From the NCBI GenBank assembly GCA_017303415.1, contig JAFLBJ010000001.1, positions 2,604,001-2,668,000 on the forward strand: a stretch of DNA of 64,000 nucleotides, in the 5' to 3' direction. A program made the translations under genes and the position numbers. Positions 44,701 through 52,325 of the stretch are shown here, one piece after another. The stretch comes from Chitinophagales bacterium. Its GTDB lineage: Bacteria > Bacteroidota > Bacteroidia > Chitinophagales > Chitinophagaceae. Each line of letters starts with the position of its first letter. Position 1 is the first letter of the stretch. The notes below the pieces were generated by a model. It saw only the letters and a program-made list of their open reading frames with translations. It ran no database searches and was not told the DNA's origin.

Positions 44701-45595
44701 GGATGTCCACCAGTTCCTGTAATTCCATCGGTCGTTTGGTGACATAATAGGTGAGCAAACCGACAAAGATGGGCAGGAAAAAACCGAGCACCATCAAGGG
44801 AACCAACCCCGGGAAAAAAGATGATTCAATTGGAGCAACTGATAGTATCCACTCTCCTTCACTCACCTCCACCTTGGAGGTTACCGTTCCGGGTGCAGTG
44901 GCTCTCACAGGCAGGAAACATTCTTCCTTTCCCAGACTGTGATTCATTTTACAAAGTTGAAAATAAAATCCACTGGCGCCGGAAGAATCGATTCCGGCAG
45001 AGGCCAGTAATTTTTCAAAACTGATGACCGCCGCCGAAAAGCCCCAAAATTTCCCCCCATGGAAAATAGGGATGCGACCAACAACACCCACCCCACCCTG
45101 ACGCAAATTCAGAGGGCCGGCGAAATACAAGCGCTTTTCAAGTTTGGCCCTTAAGGCCTCCTCTCTTCTCTCCGGGTCGGTCAATATATTATAGCCCAAT
45201 ACCGACTCATTTCCTTTTAATGGATAAACATAGGATATGACTCCATTGGGTACCAACTCCAGGGCGTCAATATGGGAATTTGTTTCGATCAATGAAGCCG
45301 CCACAGAATCAAAATTCTGTGGTTGACCATCCTTGTCTATAATAAAGGAAAGGGCCAGCGTAGCGGTAAACGTTTTTTCTAATACTTGTTCCAGTTGATT
45401 GGAAGCGAAGAAAAGGGCTTCTTCCGCCCGGTGACGGGCTTCTACTTTGAGTATCTGGTAACGAAGAAAAATGAGTGTGGAAGTCAGAAAAAGAACGAGC
45501 AAAAAGGCAATAACCCCGCTCCAGGCAGGTCTGTTAAAAAACCATCCGGTAATCTTCGGCGAAATGGCGGTATTCTTCATAGTGGTTTGGTCCAT
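41729..45595 (-). CDS. Membrane histidine kinase with CHASE and six PAS domains
   Basis: About 1288 residues. TM helix (about 20-40), extracytoplasmic CHASE sensor (about 50-270; LELVPNGVISYVYPLKGNES), second TM (GLVPLMVLGFFLPIFVGLLTY), six tandem PAS/PAC units (each ending near DITE/DISD), then a HisKA_3 dimerisation domain with phospho-His in REIHDELGQQ and an HATPase_c domain (NITRHAQ, ISDNGKGF, GILGMRERAKMLGG). This is the NarL-type kinase family. CHASE domains bind small ligands; the ligand here is unknown. Start at ATG 45595; ATG 45580 is also possible. Confidence 0.9.
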   Translation of the reverse strand: MDQTTMKNTAISPKITGWFFNRPAWSGVIAFLLVLFLTSTLIFLRYQILKVEARHRAEEALFFASNQLEQVLEKTFTATLALSFIIDKDGQPQNFDSVAASLIETNSHIDALELVPNGVISYVYPLKGNESVLGYNILTDPERREEALRAKLEKRLYFAGPLNLRQGGVGVVGRIPIFHGGKFWGFSAAVISFEKLLASAGIDSSGASGFYFQLCKMNHSLGKEECFLPVRATAPGTVTSKVEVSEGEWILSVAPIESSFFPGLVPLMVLGFFLPIFVGLLTYYVTKRPMELQELVDIRTSELVSNRENLHQIMASMADDYYVIDKSYKVRLINDSAHENLFKSWGVNITSGTYIIDVLPEERAMEIKKNYDRVFAGERIEYEVEVVMNGEQHWRVVNYSPVYDESGKITGANIITRDISDRRLAAEALRQSELKYRTLIEQASDAIVVYDQSGRMLEFNQSALRYTGYLKEEVANLRITDFLFAEELQQMPLRFEELRSGASVTDQRRIRRKDGSGFIAELHSKILPDGHIMAIARDITEKKNSELAIRRSEERYRSLIEQASDGIVICERDGRILQVNKSMVGLTGYAEDILLNFSFGQLIDGHSASHSPFPQNLHTDHSQVFERKLVRKNGSTVDIEINAKLTSFNTVIGFIRDISIRKRAEEEIINSELRFRTLTVNAPVGIFQCDVEGRTIYVNESFLQTTGMASDDLMNLGWEKVVHSADRDRVVNNWFRKQSESIEEFRVVRPGGELAWISGKVVPLNNKNGDLAGYIGTISDITDRIKAEEKIKDSSMKLAESEARLKAIIEQAPDAVYLCEPEEGRIVDSNPVATLQLGYTAAELYNRRVTELDSDFASWDKLSNFWKSLKPNQPVRLETIHRRKDGSVFPVEIKTSLIRIGDRNYIIGFVRDITERKKAEQEILLAKERYEQIAVATNDALWEQDMITNSTWWNLKHYQYYGHNPELPPLDLKEWEKRIHPDQREGIISDFDSAIERKLSYWEREYKFRLADGGYKYVNDRVFFYYREGQLVKILGSMSDVTERKVSEERLRESEERHRLMSEQLRELTGHLQNVREEERMHVAREIHDELGQQLTVLKMDVSWLHKRLNAEDEVVREKLQNLLKLIDTTVKTVRKISSELRPSMLDDLGLVAALEWHSQEFQQKVGIQINFRSDWQDIKLPSKVSNGLFRIYQESLTNIARHAQASEVNVVLRDDRGNMELTISDNGKGFVTSTVENKKTLGILGMRERAKMLGGGFEIASTRGKGTSIRIVVPVHGMVHASHKTQG

Positions 45596-45647
45596 TGGAC
45601 TGGGTACAAAGATTACCAAAAAAATGAATGCGATACTTCAAAGAAAT

Positions 45648-46280
45648 TCAAAACCCATTATGGTTCATGAAATTGATCAGAACCGCTGAATTTTTCATAT
45701 TCAATTTTTTGAGAATATTATACCGATGTACTTCAACAGTCTTGAGGGAGAGTCCCAGCTGAGAAGAGATTTCCTTGGAGGATAATCCGTTCTTAATGAA
45801 TTTGACCACTTCCAGTTCGCGCTTGGAAAGCATGTTGATATCCGGTCCGTTGTCAGTTTCAAACTCCCGGTGGCTTAATACCTCTTTAATTTCCTCACAG
45901 ATATAGGTTCGGCCATTGTAGACCTCCAGAATGGCATGTATGAATTCTTCCCGGGAAGAGTTCTTTGTTACATAGCCCTTTCCTCCCATTTTAAAGAGGC
46001 GTTTTGCATAAGCGGGCATCGAGTGCATGGATACACCGATGATCTTGGTCTCTGGCAGGTTGGCCAGGATCTTTTCTGCGGCATCAAAACCGGACATCGT
46101 GCCCATATTGATGTCCATTAAGATGATATCTGGTTTTACAACGAGGGCTTGGTCAACGGCCTCCTCCCCTGAAGAAGCAATGGCCACCACATCAAAATGC
46201 GGGTCCGAGGTCAGCATAAAGGACCACGCATCACGAACCAGTTTATGGTCGTCGGCTAAGAGGATGGAAATTTTTTCCAT
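45648..46280 (-). CDS. NarL/LuxR-type response regulator
   Basis: 210 residues. Receiver with ILLADDHKLVRDAW and Asp56 in IILMDINMG, conserved Lys in YVTKNSS, and LuxR HTH LSKRELEVVKFIKNGLSSKE. It sits 52 nt upstream of the kinase gene, which is then followed by a second response regulator. A kinase with two regulators suggests branching output or one regulator acting as phosphate sink. Confidence 0.93.
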   Translation of the reverse strand: MEKISILLADDHKLVRDAWSFMLTSDPHFDVVAIASSGEEAVDQALVVKPDIILMDINMGTMSGFDAAEKILANLPETKIIGVSMHSMPAYAKRLFKMGGKGYVTKNSSREEFIHAILEVYNGRTYICEEIKEVLSHREFETDNGPDINMLSKRELEVVKFIKNGLSSKEISSQLGLSLKTVEVHRYNILKKLNMKNSAVLINFMNHNGF

Positions 46281-46393
46281 AGATTTCAGGTTTTACTCCT
46301 ACAAAATTCCATCCTATTTCCTTAGCAAGATGTAGTGAGGGGGGGTAAATATTGTAGTAGTTTGGCTACAAGTATCTACTTAGTTCCTGCAAA

Positions 46394-46843
46394 TCAGGCA
46401 TCGGGTATAACCGGTTCAACCAGTTTTTTCAATTTCTCCAGTGATTCCTGCCAACCGAGATAACACATTTCGGCAGGTATCATTGCGGGAATCCCCTCCT
46501 GGGTTATATGAATCTCCGTACCACAACTTACTCCGGTAAACCGTACCGTGGTGATCATCTCACCCGGAAGATTGGGATCGTCAAATTTGTCACTGTACCG
46601 AAGTAATTCATTCATTTTGACCTCCAGGTATTCACCACCAAAGGAATGCCCATGTCCGGTGGAAAAGTTAACGAACGACATTTTGAAACTACCTCCTTGC
46701 TTGAATTCCATATGATGGACCTTACAGGTAAAGCCATATGGGGGTATCCAGGAGGCCATAGCGTCCGGATCGCTAAAGGCTTTGAATACTTTTTCCGGAG
46801 GTGCAGTAAATACGCGGTGAAGCGATACTGAATTTGTAGACAT
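46394..46843 (-). CDS. SRPBCC/AHSA1-like family protein
   Basis: 149 residues. RVFTAPPEKVFKAFSDPDAMASWIPPYGF is the conserved opening of the AHSA1/START-like fold; MTTVRFTGVSCGTEIHITQEGI and a C-terminal helix complete it. Such proteins bind hydrophobic ligands and often sit next to glyoxalase/VOC genes. Function unknown. Confidence 0.82.
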   Translation of the reverse strand: MSTNSVSLHRVFTAPPEKVFKAFSDPDAMASWIPPYGFTCKVHHMEFKQGGSFKMSFVNFSTGHGHSFGGEYLEVKMNELLRYSDKFDDPNLPGEMITTVRFTGVSCGTEIHITQEGIPAMIPAEMCYLGWQESLEKLKKLVEPVIPDA

Positions 46844-46868
46844 ATCTCGTGGTTTTAATTTGAAAAAA

Positions 46869-47273
46869 TCAGGCTGGCAGCTTACTCATATCGACATAAA
46901 CGACACCCCATAAATGCCCATCGAGGTCATGAAAGCCCCTGTGCTGCATAAATCCATAATCTTCGAACGGATGGGGCTCTACACCACCGGCACTTATTGC
47001 GGCATCTACCATTTTATGCAGGTCATCCAGGGTTTCCAGGGATAATGTATTGATGACGCCTGCTGAGTTTTGTGAATCAATGATTTTTTTTGGTGTCAAA
47101 GTGGAAAACTTCTCATGGGTCAATAACATGACACTGATTTCTTCCGACAACACCATACATGCCGATGTATCATCAGAAAAGGTCGCGTTATTGGTGAACC
47201 CGATTCGTGTATAGAAATCCCTGGCCTTGCTCAGGTCTGTAACAGGTAGATTGATGAAAATTTTCTTTGCCAT
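46869..47273 (-). CDS. VOC family (glyoxalase-like) protein
   Basis: 134 residues. KIFINLPVTDLSKARDFYTRIGF and MQHRGFHDLDGHLWGVVYVD are the paired beta-alpha-beta-beta-beta modules of VOC proteins, with a metal-binding His/Glu pattern partly preserved. Related to the PhnB/YaeR-type members. Next to an AHSA1-like gene, both divergent from an AraC-type regulator. Confidence 0.82.
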   Translation of the reverse strand: MAKKIFINLPVTDLSKARDFYTRIGFTNNATFSDDTSACMVLSEEISVMLLTHEKFSTLTPKKIIDSQNSAGVINTLSLETLDDLHKMVDAAISAGGVEPHPFEDYGFMQHRGFHDLDGHLWGVVYVDMSKLPA

Positions 47274-47415
47274 CGGAGTAAATTGATTGTATAGATAATT
47301 GCTGTTTACAGGTCAAAGATGGGAAGAAGGAACCAATTGCTTGACCTGTAAAAACGCCATCTTTGGGGGGCGATTATGACAAATAGCCTATCTTCGAGAA
47401 TATAAAAGACTATGT

Positions 47416-48393
47416 ATGCGTGTTAGTGTATTTGTTCCAGAATTTGGGGTGATCGAAGCGATCACACCACCCTACCGTTCCTTTCTGACAGCCAATGATT
47501 TTTTGGCCGCCAATGGGAAGAAACCCGTTTTTGAGGTGGAGTATGTGGGACTGAATCAATATGTCCCGGCCAATGATGGAGAATACATGGTAAAAACAAA
47601 CAGGTTATTAAAAGAATTGGATGAAACAGATCTTTTGTTCATTCCGCCCACCTTTGGCGACACTACCAGGGGTTTGGAAGCCAACGCGGAAGCCATTCCA
47701 CTGTTCAGGAACCTGTATGAGAAAGGGGCAAGTTTGGCCAGCCTTTGCATTGGCGCTTTTCTATTAGCTGAAACGGGGCTGTTAAATGGTAAGAAGTGCT
47801 CCACTCACTGGGCCTATATAAGTGAGTTCAGAGAACGATACCCCGATGTGGAAGTGGTCGATGGTGCTGTTATTACTGAGCATGATAATATTTTCAGCAG
47901 CGGAGGGGCCAATAGTTTATGGAACCTGGTTTTATACCTGATAGAGAAATATGCAGACCGGGAAACAGCCATCATGATCGCCAAATTCTTTGCCCTGGAT
48001 ATTGGTCGTGACAGCCAGACGCAGTTTGCCATTTTTAAAGGGCAACGCAATCATCCGGATACTGATATCCAAAAGGTACAGGAACATATCGAAACCAACT
48101 TTGAAGAAAAAATGACCATTGAGGATCTTGCCGCTGTCATTCATACCGGTCGTCGCACATTTGAAAGAAGATTTAAGCAAGCCACGAACAATACACCCAT
48201 TGAATATATCCAGCGTGTAAGAATTGAAGCAGCCAAAAAATACTTTGAAGGCTCCCGAAAATCAGTCACCGAGGTCATGTTTGAAGTGGGCTATTCGGAT
48301 ACCAAGGCCTTTCGGGATATATTTAAAAAGATCACCGGACTAACACCAATCGAATACAGAAATAAGTTTGCCAAAGTGATATATGCGGTTTAG
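47416..48393 (+). CDS. GlxA-type transcriptional regulator (DJ-1/PfpI domain + AraC HTH)
   Basis: 325 residues. N-terminal DJ-1/PfpI-like domain (about 1-190; ASLCIGAFLLAETGLLNGKKCSTHW with the nucleophile-elbow Cys), then a C-terminal AraC-type HTH (about 225-325; MTIEDLAAVIHTGRRTFERRFKQATN, SVTEVMFEVGYSDTKAFRDIF). It activates or represses genes in response to a small ligand. Divergent from the VOC/AHSA1 genes, which may be its targets. Followed by a bidirectional terminator and tRNA-Arg. Confidence 0.9.
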   Translation: MRVSVFVPEFGVIEAITPPYRSFLTANDFLAANGKKPVFEVEYVGLNQYVPANDGEYMVKTNRLLKELDETDLLFIPPTFGDTTRGLEANAEAIPLFRNLYEKGASLASLCIGAFLLAETGLLNGKKCSTHWAYISEFRERYPDVEVVDGAVITEHDNIFSSGGANSLWNLVLYLIEKYADRETAIMIAKFFALDIGRDSQTQFAIFKGQRNHPDTDIQKVQEHIETNFEEKMTIEDLAAVIHTGRRTFERRFKQATNNTPIEYIQRVRIEAAKKYFEGSRKSVTEVMFEVGYSDTKAFRDIFKKITGLTPIEYRNKFAKVIYAV

Positions 48394-48400
48394 CCTTTTT

Positions 48401-48446
48401 AAACAAAAGCCCCCGCAAACTATTCATTTGCAGGGGCTTATTTTAG
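48401..48446. terminator. Bidirectional intrinsic terminator
   Basis: Stem AAGCCCC-C-GCAAA / TTTGC-A-GGGGCTT (one internal mismatch), with a T-run on both strands. It ends the AraC-like gene on the plus strand and tRNA-Arg on the minus strand. Confidence 0.75.
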
Positions 48447-48451
48447 GTTAG

Positions 48452-48525
48452 TGACCCCGTCAGGATTCAAACCTGAAACCTTTTGATCCGTAGTCAAATG
48501 CTCTATTCAATTGAGCTACGGGGCC
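48452..48525 (-). tRNA. tRNA-Arg (ACG anticodon)
   Basis: 74 nt on the minus strand with acceptor GGCCCCG / CGGGGTC, D arm GCTC...GAGC, anticodon stem TTTGA / TCAAA with loop CTACGGA (anticodon ACG, Arg), and T arm TCAGG / CCTGA. The discriminator base is A. CCA is not encoded. A34 is expected to be deaminated to inosine to read CGN codons. Confidence 0.95.
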
Positions 48526-48584
48526 GTTTTGTGGGGTGCAAAAATAAGAGAAAGTCCATTAACTACCAAAGAAAGTCTCCCCCC

Positions 48585-48592
48585 TAACTTTG
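48585..48592 (+). promoter_or_regulatory. Candidate rlmH -7 box
   Basis: TAACTTTG, an exact TAnnTTTG match ending 4 nt before the rlmH ATG. If used, the mRNA would be leaderless or nearly so. Confidence 0.5.
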
Positions 48593-48596
48593 TTCC

Positions 48597-49070
48597 ATGA
48601 AGATTCAACTCTGGGCCATTGGAAAAAACCATGAGGCCTATGTCAAGGCTGGTGTAGAGGACTTTACCAAACGCATTGGGAATTACTACCCCGTGGAATG
48701 GACCATTTTACCAGTACCTAAAAATGCAGGTATGATGAGCGAAATGGACCTGAAAAAGAAGGAAGCCGGGATGGTGCTCGACTGGCTGGATAAAGATGAC
48801 TACCTCGTAGCCCTGGATGAACGCGGTAAACAAATGGGGTCCGAAGAACTGGCGGGTTTTATACAGGAATGTTCAAACAGGAGTACCCGAAAGCTGGTAT
48901 TTCTGATCGGTGGAGCCTTTGGCCTGGATGAAACCATCCTGAAAAGGGCACAATACAAATGGAGCCTTTCAAAACTCACTTTCCCCCACCAGTTGGTACG
49001 TCTGTTGCTGGCAGAGCAACTCTATCGCGCATGCACGATCCAACGCGGTGAAAAATACCACCATAAATAA
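48597..49070 (+). CDS. rlmH: 23S rRNA (pseudouridine-1915-N3)-methyltransferase
   Basis: 157 residues, exact family length. SPOUT/alpha-beta-knot methyltransferase: KIQLWAIGKNHEAYVKAGVEDF at the start, LVALDERGKQMGSEE, LIGGAFGLDETIL and the knot-forming LTFPHQLVRLLLAEQLYRACTI. It methylates helix 69 of 23S rRNA. Followed by a rhomboid protease after 30 nt on the same strand. Confidence 0.95.
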   Translation: MKIQLWAIGKNHEAYVKAGVEDFTKRIGNYYPVEWTILPVPKNAGMMSEMDLKKKEAGMVLDWLDKDDYLVALDERGKQMGSEELAGFIQECSNRSTRKLVFLIGGAFGLDETILKRAQYKWSLSKLTFPHQLVRLLLAEQLYRACTIQRGEKYHHK

Positions 49071-49088
49071 GATTTCCCCTACAGGACT

Positions 49089-49096
49089 TATCTTTG
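49089..49096 (+). promoter_or_regulatory. Candidate -7 box for the rhomboid gene
   Basis: TATCTTTG, exact TAnnTTTG match, ends 4 nt before the ATG at 49101, the same geometry as at rlmH. Confidence 0.5.
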
Positions 49097-49100
49097 AAAG

Positions 49101-49715
49101 ATGGAATTCAGCCTAACGATACTTATCATCGCCATCACTGCCGCCATCTCGATCTCCGCTTTTTCCCGGCCTCAGATCACCAATGACCTGATCTTCTACC
49201 CTGCTGCCATGAATGGTGGTAAACAATTACACCGTTTTATTACACATGGATTGATCCATGCTGACTTCATGCACCTGTTCTTTAACATGTTCACGCTTTA
49301 TTTCTTTGGGCGGTTGATTGAATCGGTGTTTACGCTTTGGACAGGCTCCGGACTTGTCTTTTTACTCTTCTATTTTTCAGCTATCCTGGTGGCCTCCCTG
49401 CCAGATTATTTCAAGTACAAAGACCAATATCATTATCGTTCCCTGGGTGCATCAGGTGGGGTAAGCGCTGTATTGTTTTCCTTCATCTTATTGGCTCCCT
49501 GGGAAACATTGTATATATGGTTCATTCCCATGCCATCCATCGCGTTTGCCGTACTGTATGTGGGCTATTCGGTATATATGAATAAACGAGGAGGAGATAA
49601 TATCAATCACGGAGCCCATCTTTGGGGTGCGTTGTATGGAGTGGTTTTTACCATCATCGTGAAACCTCAAATTCTTTCCTCTTTTTTCAAACAACTCACA
49701 AACCCACCCTTCTAA
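49101..49715 (+). CDS. Rhomboid-family intramembrane serine protease
   Basis: 204 residues, about six membrane helices. HRFITHGLIHADFMHLFFNMFTLYFFG carries the conserved loop-1 WR-like region and His/Asn; catalytic Ser is in RSLGASGGVSAVLF and the catalytic His in NINHGAHLWGALYG. It cleaves membrane-anchored proteins within the bilayer. Between rlmH and tilS. Confidence 0.9.
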   Translation: MEFSLTILIIAITAAISISAFSRPQITNDLIFYPAAMNGGKQLHRFITHGLIHADFMHLFFNMFTLYFFGRLIESVFTLWTGSGLVFLLFYFSAILVASLPDYFKYKDQYHYRSLGASGGVSAVLFSFILLAPWETLYIWFIPMPSIAFAVLYVGYSVYMNKRGGDNINHGAHLWGALYGVVFTIIVKPQILSSFFKQLTNPPF

Positions 49716-49735
49716 TTCCGTGTTTCGAAACCGGC

Positions 49736-51028
49736 TTAAAAGCGGCTGTCTTTTCTGAATCCGACCACCCAGATTATTTTCTTTTCGGATTCAAGCACCC
49801 ACACTTTTTCTTTCCCGGTCTTTGATAGTTTAAGATCGATGAGAAATCGCGCTACCTTTTTCTTTTTACCCCCCATACCCTCCGGGTAAAAATAATCCCC
49901 GGTCTTCCAGGTGCGCAATACCAGCGGAAAAGATATTTTTTTTCTCTCCACAAGAATATCGTGCTTCTCGCCCGTTTGGGCTGTAAAAAAAATAGAACAC
50001 TCCTCATCACTTTTTCCTTTCAATTCCAATTTCCCCTGAGGAAAATTATAAATCCCGGTGCCTTCCACCAGGATGGTTTGCGCCTGTTCGCCAGCCAGGG
50101 GCGCTAAAACCAGCCATTGCCGGTGCTGGATCAACCGATGTGAGGAAGAGGCTACATACTTTCCGGGTTCCGCATCCAATAAATGCAGGAGATCGGGTAA
50201 TTGCGCGGAATGAAATCCGAAATCCCGCACAATTTCCCACAACAACAACCTTCGGGGTTCTGACTTCTTTAGAAGTTGAACCGGGATATGTACCTCATTC
50301 CCCTTTAGATGGACCAGTCGTTTTAACTGTTTATCCAATGCCTTTTTGTAGAGCATTTCCGCCTCCCGCATATGATGGATCGTATCCAGTATGTTTTCCT
50401 CGGTGGCTGGGAACTTTTTTTGAATTGATGGTATCAACTCTTTCCTGAAATAATTTCGGGTAAATTCCAGTTCCTGATTTGATGAATCCTCCACAAAATT
50501 CAGACCTTCCCTGGTAGCCCATTCTTCAATCCCGGCCCTCCGGATCAAGAGCATTGGCCGTACATGCCGGCCCTTCTGTGGCAACATTCCCCTCAATCCC
50601 CTGATCCCCGTGCCCCGGAAAAAATGCATCAACACGGTTTCAATATTATCATCGGCATGATGCGCGGTAAGTAAGCGGTCATATCCATGCTCGGTTATCA
50701 ATTGATCAAACCAGGCGTACCGGAGATGACGGGCCGTTTCTTCAATGGAGGTTCCGGCTTTCCGGGCCTCTGGGGCTGTATCAAAACGGGTAAGATGAAG
50801 GGGTATATTCTTTTTTGCAGCAAGCTCTTTCACAAAAGCTTCATCGCGTTCACTCTCCTCTCCACGTAACTGAAAATTGCAATGTGCCAAAGCCATAGTA
50901 TATCCAAGGCGATGACAGAGCTCGGTCAATACCACGGAATCCACTCCACCGCTGATGGCGATCAATAGCCGATCAGTTGTTTTGAACAACTTCTCTTCCT
51001 CAATATGCTTTTTGAATTCTTCTACCAT
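49736..51028 (-). CDS. tilS: tRNA(Ile)-lysidine synthase
   Basis: 430 residues. PP-loop ISGGVDSVVLTELC, AHCNFQLRGEESERDEAFV, LTAHHADDNIETVLMHFFRGTGIRGL and a C-terminal accessory domain. It changes C34 of tRNA-Ile(CAU) to lysidine using ATP and lysine, an essential step. On the minus strand, with a hairpin upstream at 51047-51120. Confidence 0.95.
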   Translation of the reverse strand: MVEEFKKHIEEEKLFKTTDRLLIAISGGVDSVVLTELCHRLGYTMALAHCNFQLRGEESERDEAFVKELAAKKNIPLHLTRFDTAPEARKAGTSIEETARHLRYAWFDQLITEHGYDRLLTAHHADDNIETVLMHFFRGTGIRGLRGMLPQKGRHVRPMLLIRRAGIEEWATREGLNFVEDSSNQELEFTRNYFRKELIPSIQKKFPATEENILDTIHHMREAEMLYKKALDKQLKRLVHLKGNEVHIPVQLLKKSEPRRLLLWEIVRDFGFHSAQLPDLLHLLDAEPGKYVASSSHRLIQHRQWLVLAPLAGEQAQTILVEGTGIYNFPQGKLELKGKSDEECSIFFTAQTGEKHDILVERKKISFPLVLRTWKTGDYFYPEGMGGKKKKVARFLIDLKLSKTGKEKVWVLESEKKIIWVVGFRKDSRF

Positions 51029-51046
51029 GTATTCGTTGTGCCCTTC

Positions 51047-51120
51047 GTGTCTTCTTTGTGTTCTTTGTGACCTTTACGTCAGTCTTGCGTAGGAGGTCAC
51101 AAAGAAAACTAAGAAGACAC
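51047..51120. repeat. Imperfect hairpin upstream of tilS
   Basis: 10-bp arms GTGTCTTCTT (51047-51056) / AAGAAGACAC (51111-51120), an imperfect middle, and 11-bp inner arms CTTTGTGACCT (51063-51073) / AGGTCACAAAG (51094-51104). Sits between tilS and a TPR gene. Related in style to other intergenic hairpins here. Confidence 0.65.
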
Positions 51121-51137
51121 AAAGAACACGAGGTTAT

Positions 51138-51455
51138 TTAAAAAGTAAGTTCCTCCAAGGCACTTCGAAGCTCTCCATACGCATGATTGTCCCCAACCTT
51201 TTTCGCCTCTTCCATCCCCTTCTCATACACTTTTATGGCTTCTGCTTCTTCACCCTTTCGCTCCAGCAATTTCGCCAGGTGATAATAACTTCCCACATAT
51301 CCGGGATCGCGGGACAATAATGCCTCAAATAATTCGCGGGCCTTATCCTCCTCTCCCGCCTTTATATATTCCAATGCCAGGGCATGTTGTATAAAGCTAT
51401 CTGCCGGGTTCTGGTCTAAAAACTCCAACAATTTCCCGATCCTTTCCTTGTTCAT
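51138..51455 (-). CDS. Small TPR-repeat protein
   Basis: 105 residues. Three TPR helices: FIQHALALEYIKAGEEDKAREL, YVGSYYHLAKLLERKGEEAE and AIKVYEKGMEEAKKV. Cytosolic, no signal. TPRs mediate protein contacts; the partner is unknown. Minus strand; its start is divergent from etfB, and tilS lies downstream of its stop. Confidence 0.78.
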   Translation of the reverse strand: MNKERIGKLLEFLDQNPADSFIQHALALEYIKAGEEDKARELFEALLSRDPGYVGSYYHLAKLLERKGEEAEAIKVYEKGMEEAKKVGDNHAYGELRSALEELTF

Positions 51456-51497
51456 AAAAAATTCCTGTGAATACTAACAGTTAATAGTTTATACCCT

Positions 51498-51505
51498 TAT
51501 CTTTG
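51498..51505 (+). promoter_or_regulatory. Candidate etfBA promoter -7 box
   Basis: TATCTTTG, an exact TAnnTTTG match, 45 nt upstream of the etfB ATG. A second match, TACCTTTG (51542-51549), ends 1 nt before the ATG and could only give an atypical leaderless start. Confidence 0.45.
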
Positions 51506-51550
51506 CTTTAGTTGCATAAACAACTATCTACTTGAACGAAATACCTTTGC

Positions 51551-52294
51551 ATGAAGATCCTCGTATGTATCAGTAAGACGCCGGACACTACGGCAAAAAT
51601 AGCTTTCACCGACAACAACACGAAATTCGACACCAATGGGGTGCAATGGATCATTAATCCGTACGACGAATGGTATGCCCTGGTGCGTGCCATTGAGTTA
51701 AAGGAAGCTGATCCCGCTACTGCGATCCACCTGGTAACCGTTGGAGGTCCGGACGCTGAACCCATTATTCGTAAGGCCCTGGCCCTGGGTGGGGACGAAG
51801 CGATCCGGGTGAACGCAGAAAGTCATGACAGCTATTATATCGCCAGCCAGATTGCTGCCATTGCCCGCGAAGGCGGATATGACCTTGTGTTTACAGGTAA
51901 AGAAACGATTGACTACAATGGTTCTTCCATTGGCGGCATGGTAGCGGAGCTGTTGGATATGCCTTATGTTTCACTTGCTACCCATTTTACTTTGAATGGT
52001 GGTCAGGCTTCGCTCACACGTGAGATCGAAGGGGGTGAAGAAGTTTGTGAGGTTTCCCTGCCTCTGGTAGTAAGTTGCCAGAAAGGAATGGCGGAGCAGC
52101 GGATTCCCAATATGCGTGGTATCATGGCCGCCCGGACCAAACCCCTCAAGGTTGTGGAACCAGCTGCTGTAGACGCTTTTACTGAAGTGGTTGGTTTTGA
52201 GTTACCCCCTGCTAAAGCGGGTGTAAAACTTGTTCCCGCCGACCAACCGGAAGAATTGGTCCGGCTGCTGAAAGAAGAGGCCAAAGCCATTTGA
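51551..52294 (+). CDS. etfB: Electron transfer flavoprotein, beta subunit
   Basis: 247 residues. ILVCISKTPDTTAKIAF, NPYDEWYALVRAIELKE, LGGDEAIRV and YDLVFTGKETIDYNGSSIGG follow the EtfB adenine-nucleotide-binding pattern. It transfers electrons from acyl-CoA dehydrogenases and related enzymes to ETF dehydrogenase. Followed by etfA after 31 nt. Confidence 0.95.
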   Translation: MKILVCISKTPDTTAKIAFTDNNTKFDTNGVQWIINPYDEWYALVRAIELKEADPATAIHLVTVGGPDAEPIIRKALALGGDEAIRVNAESHDSYYIASQIAAIAREGGYDLVFTGKETIDYNGSSIGGMVAELLDMPYVSLATHFTLNGGQASLTREIEGGEEVCEVSLPLVVSCQKGMAEQRIPNMRGIMAARTKPLKVVEPAAVDAFTEVVGFELPPAKAGVKLVPADQPEELVRLLKEEAKAI

Positions 52295-52325
52295 TCAACC
52301 TTATTTCATTCCCAAAAAAGAAATT

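Noticed and set aside
48408-48444. Hairpin near tRNA-Arg as a second tRNA or an attachment site
   Set aside because: It is a simple C-rich stem with T-runs on both strands, typical of an intrinsic terminator, and no integrase is nearby.
51542-51549. TACCTTTG as the main etfB promoter
   Set aside because: It ends 1 nt before the ATG, so the transcript would start within the start codon; the box at 51498-51505 fits better.
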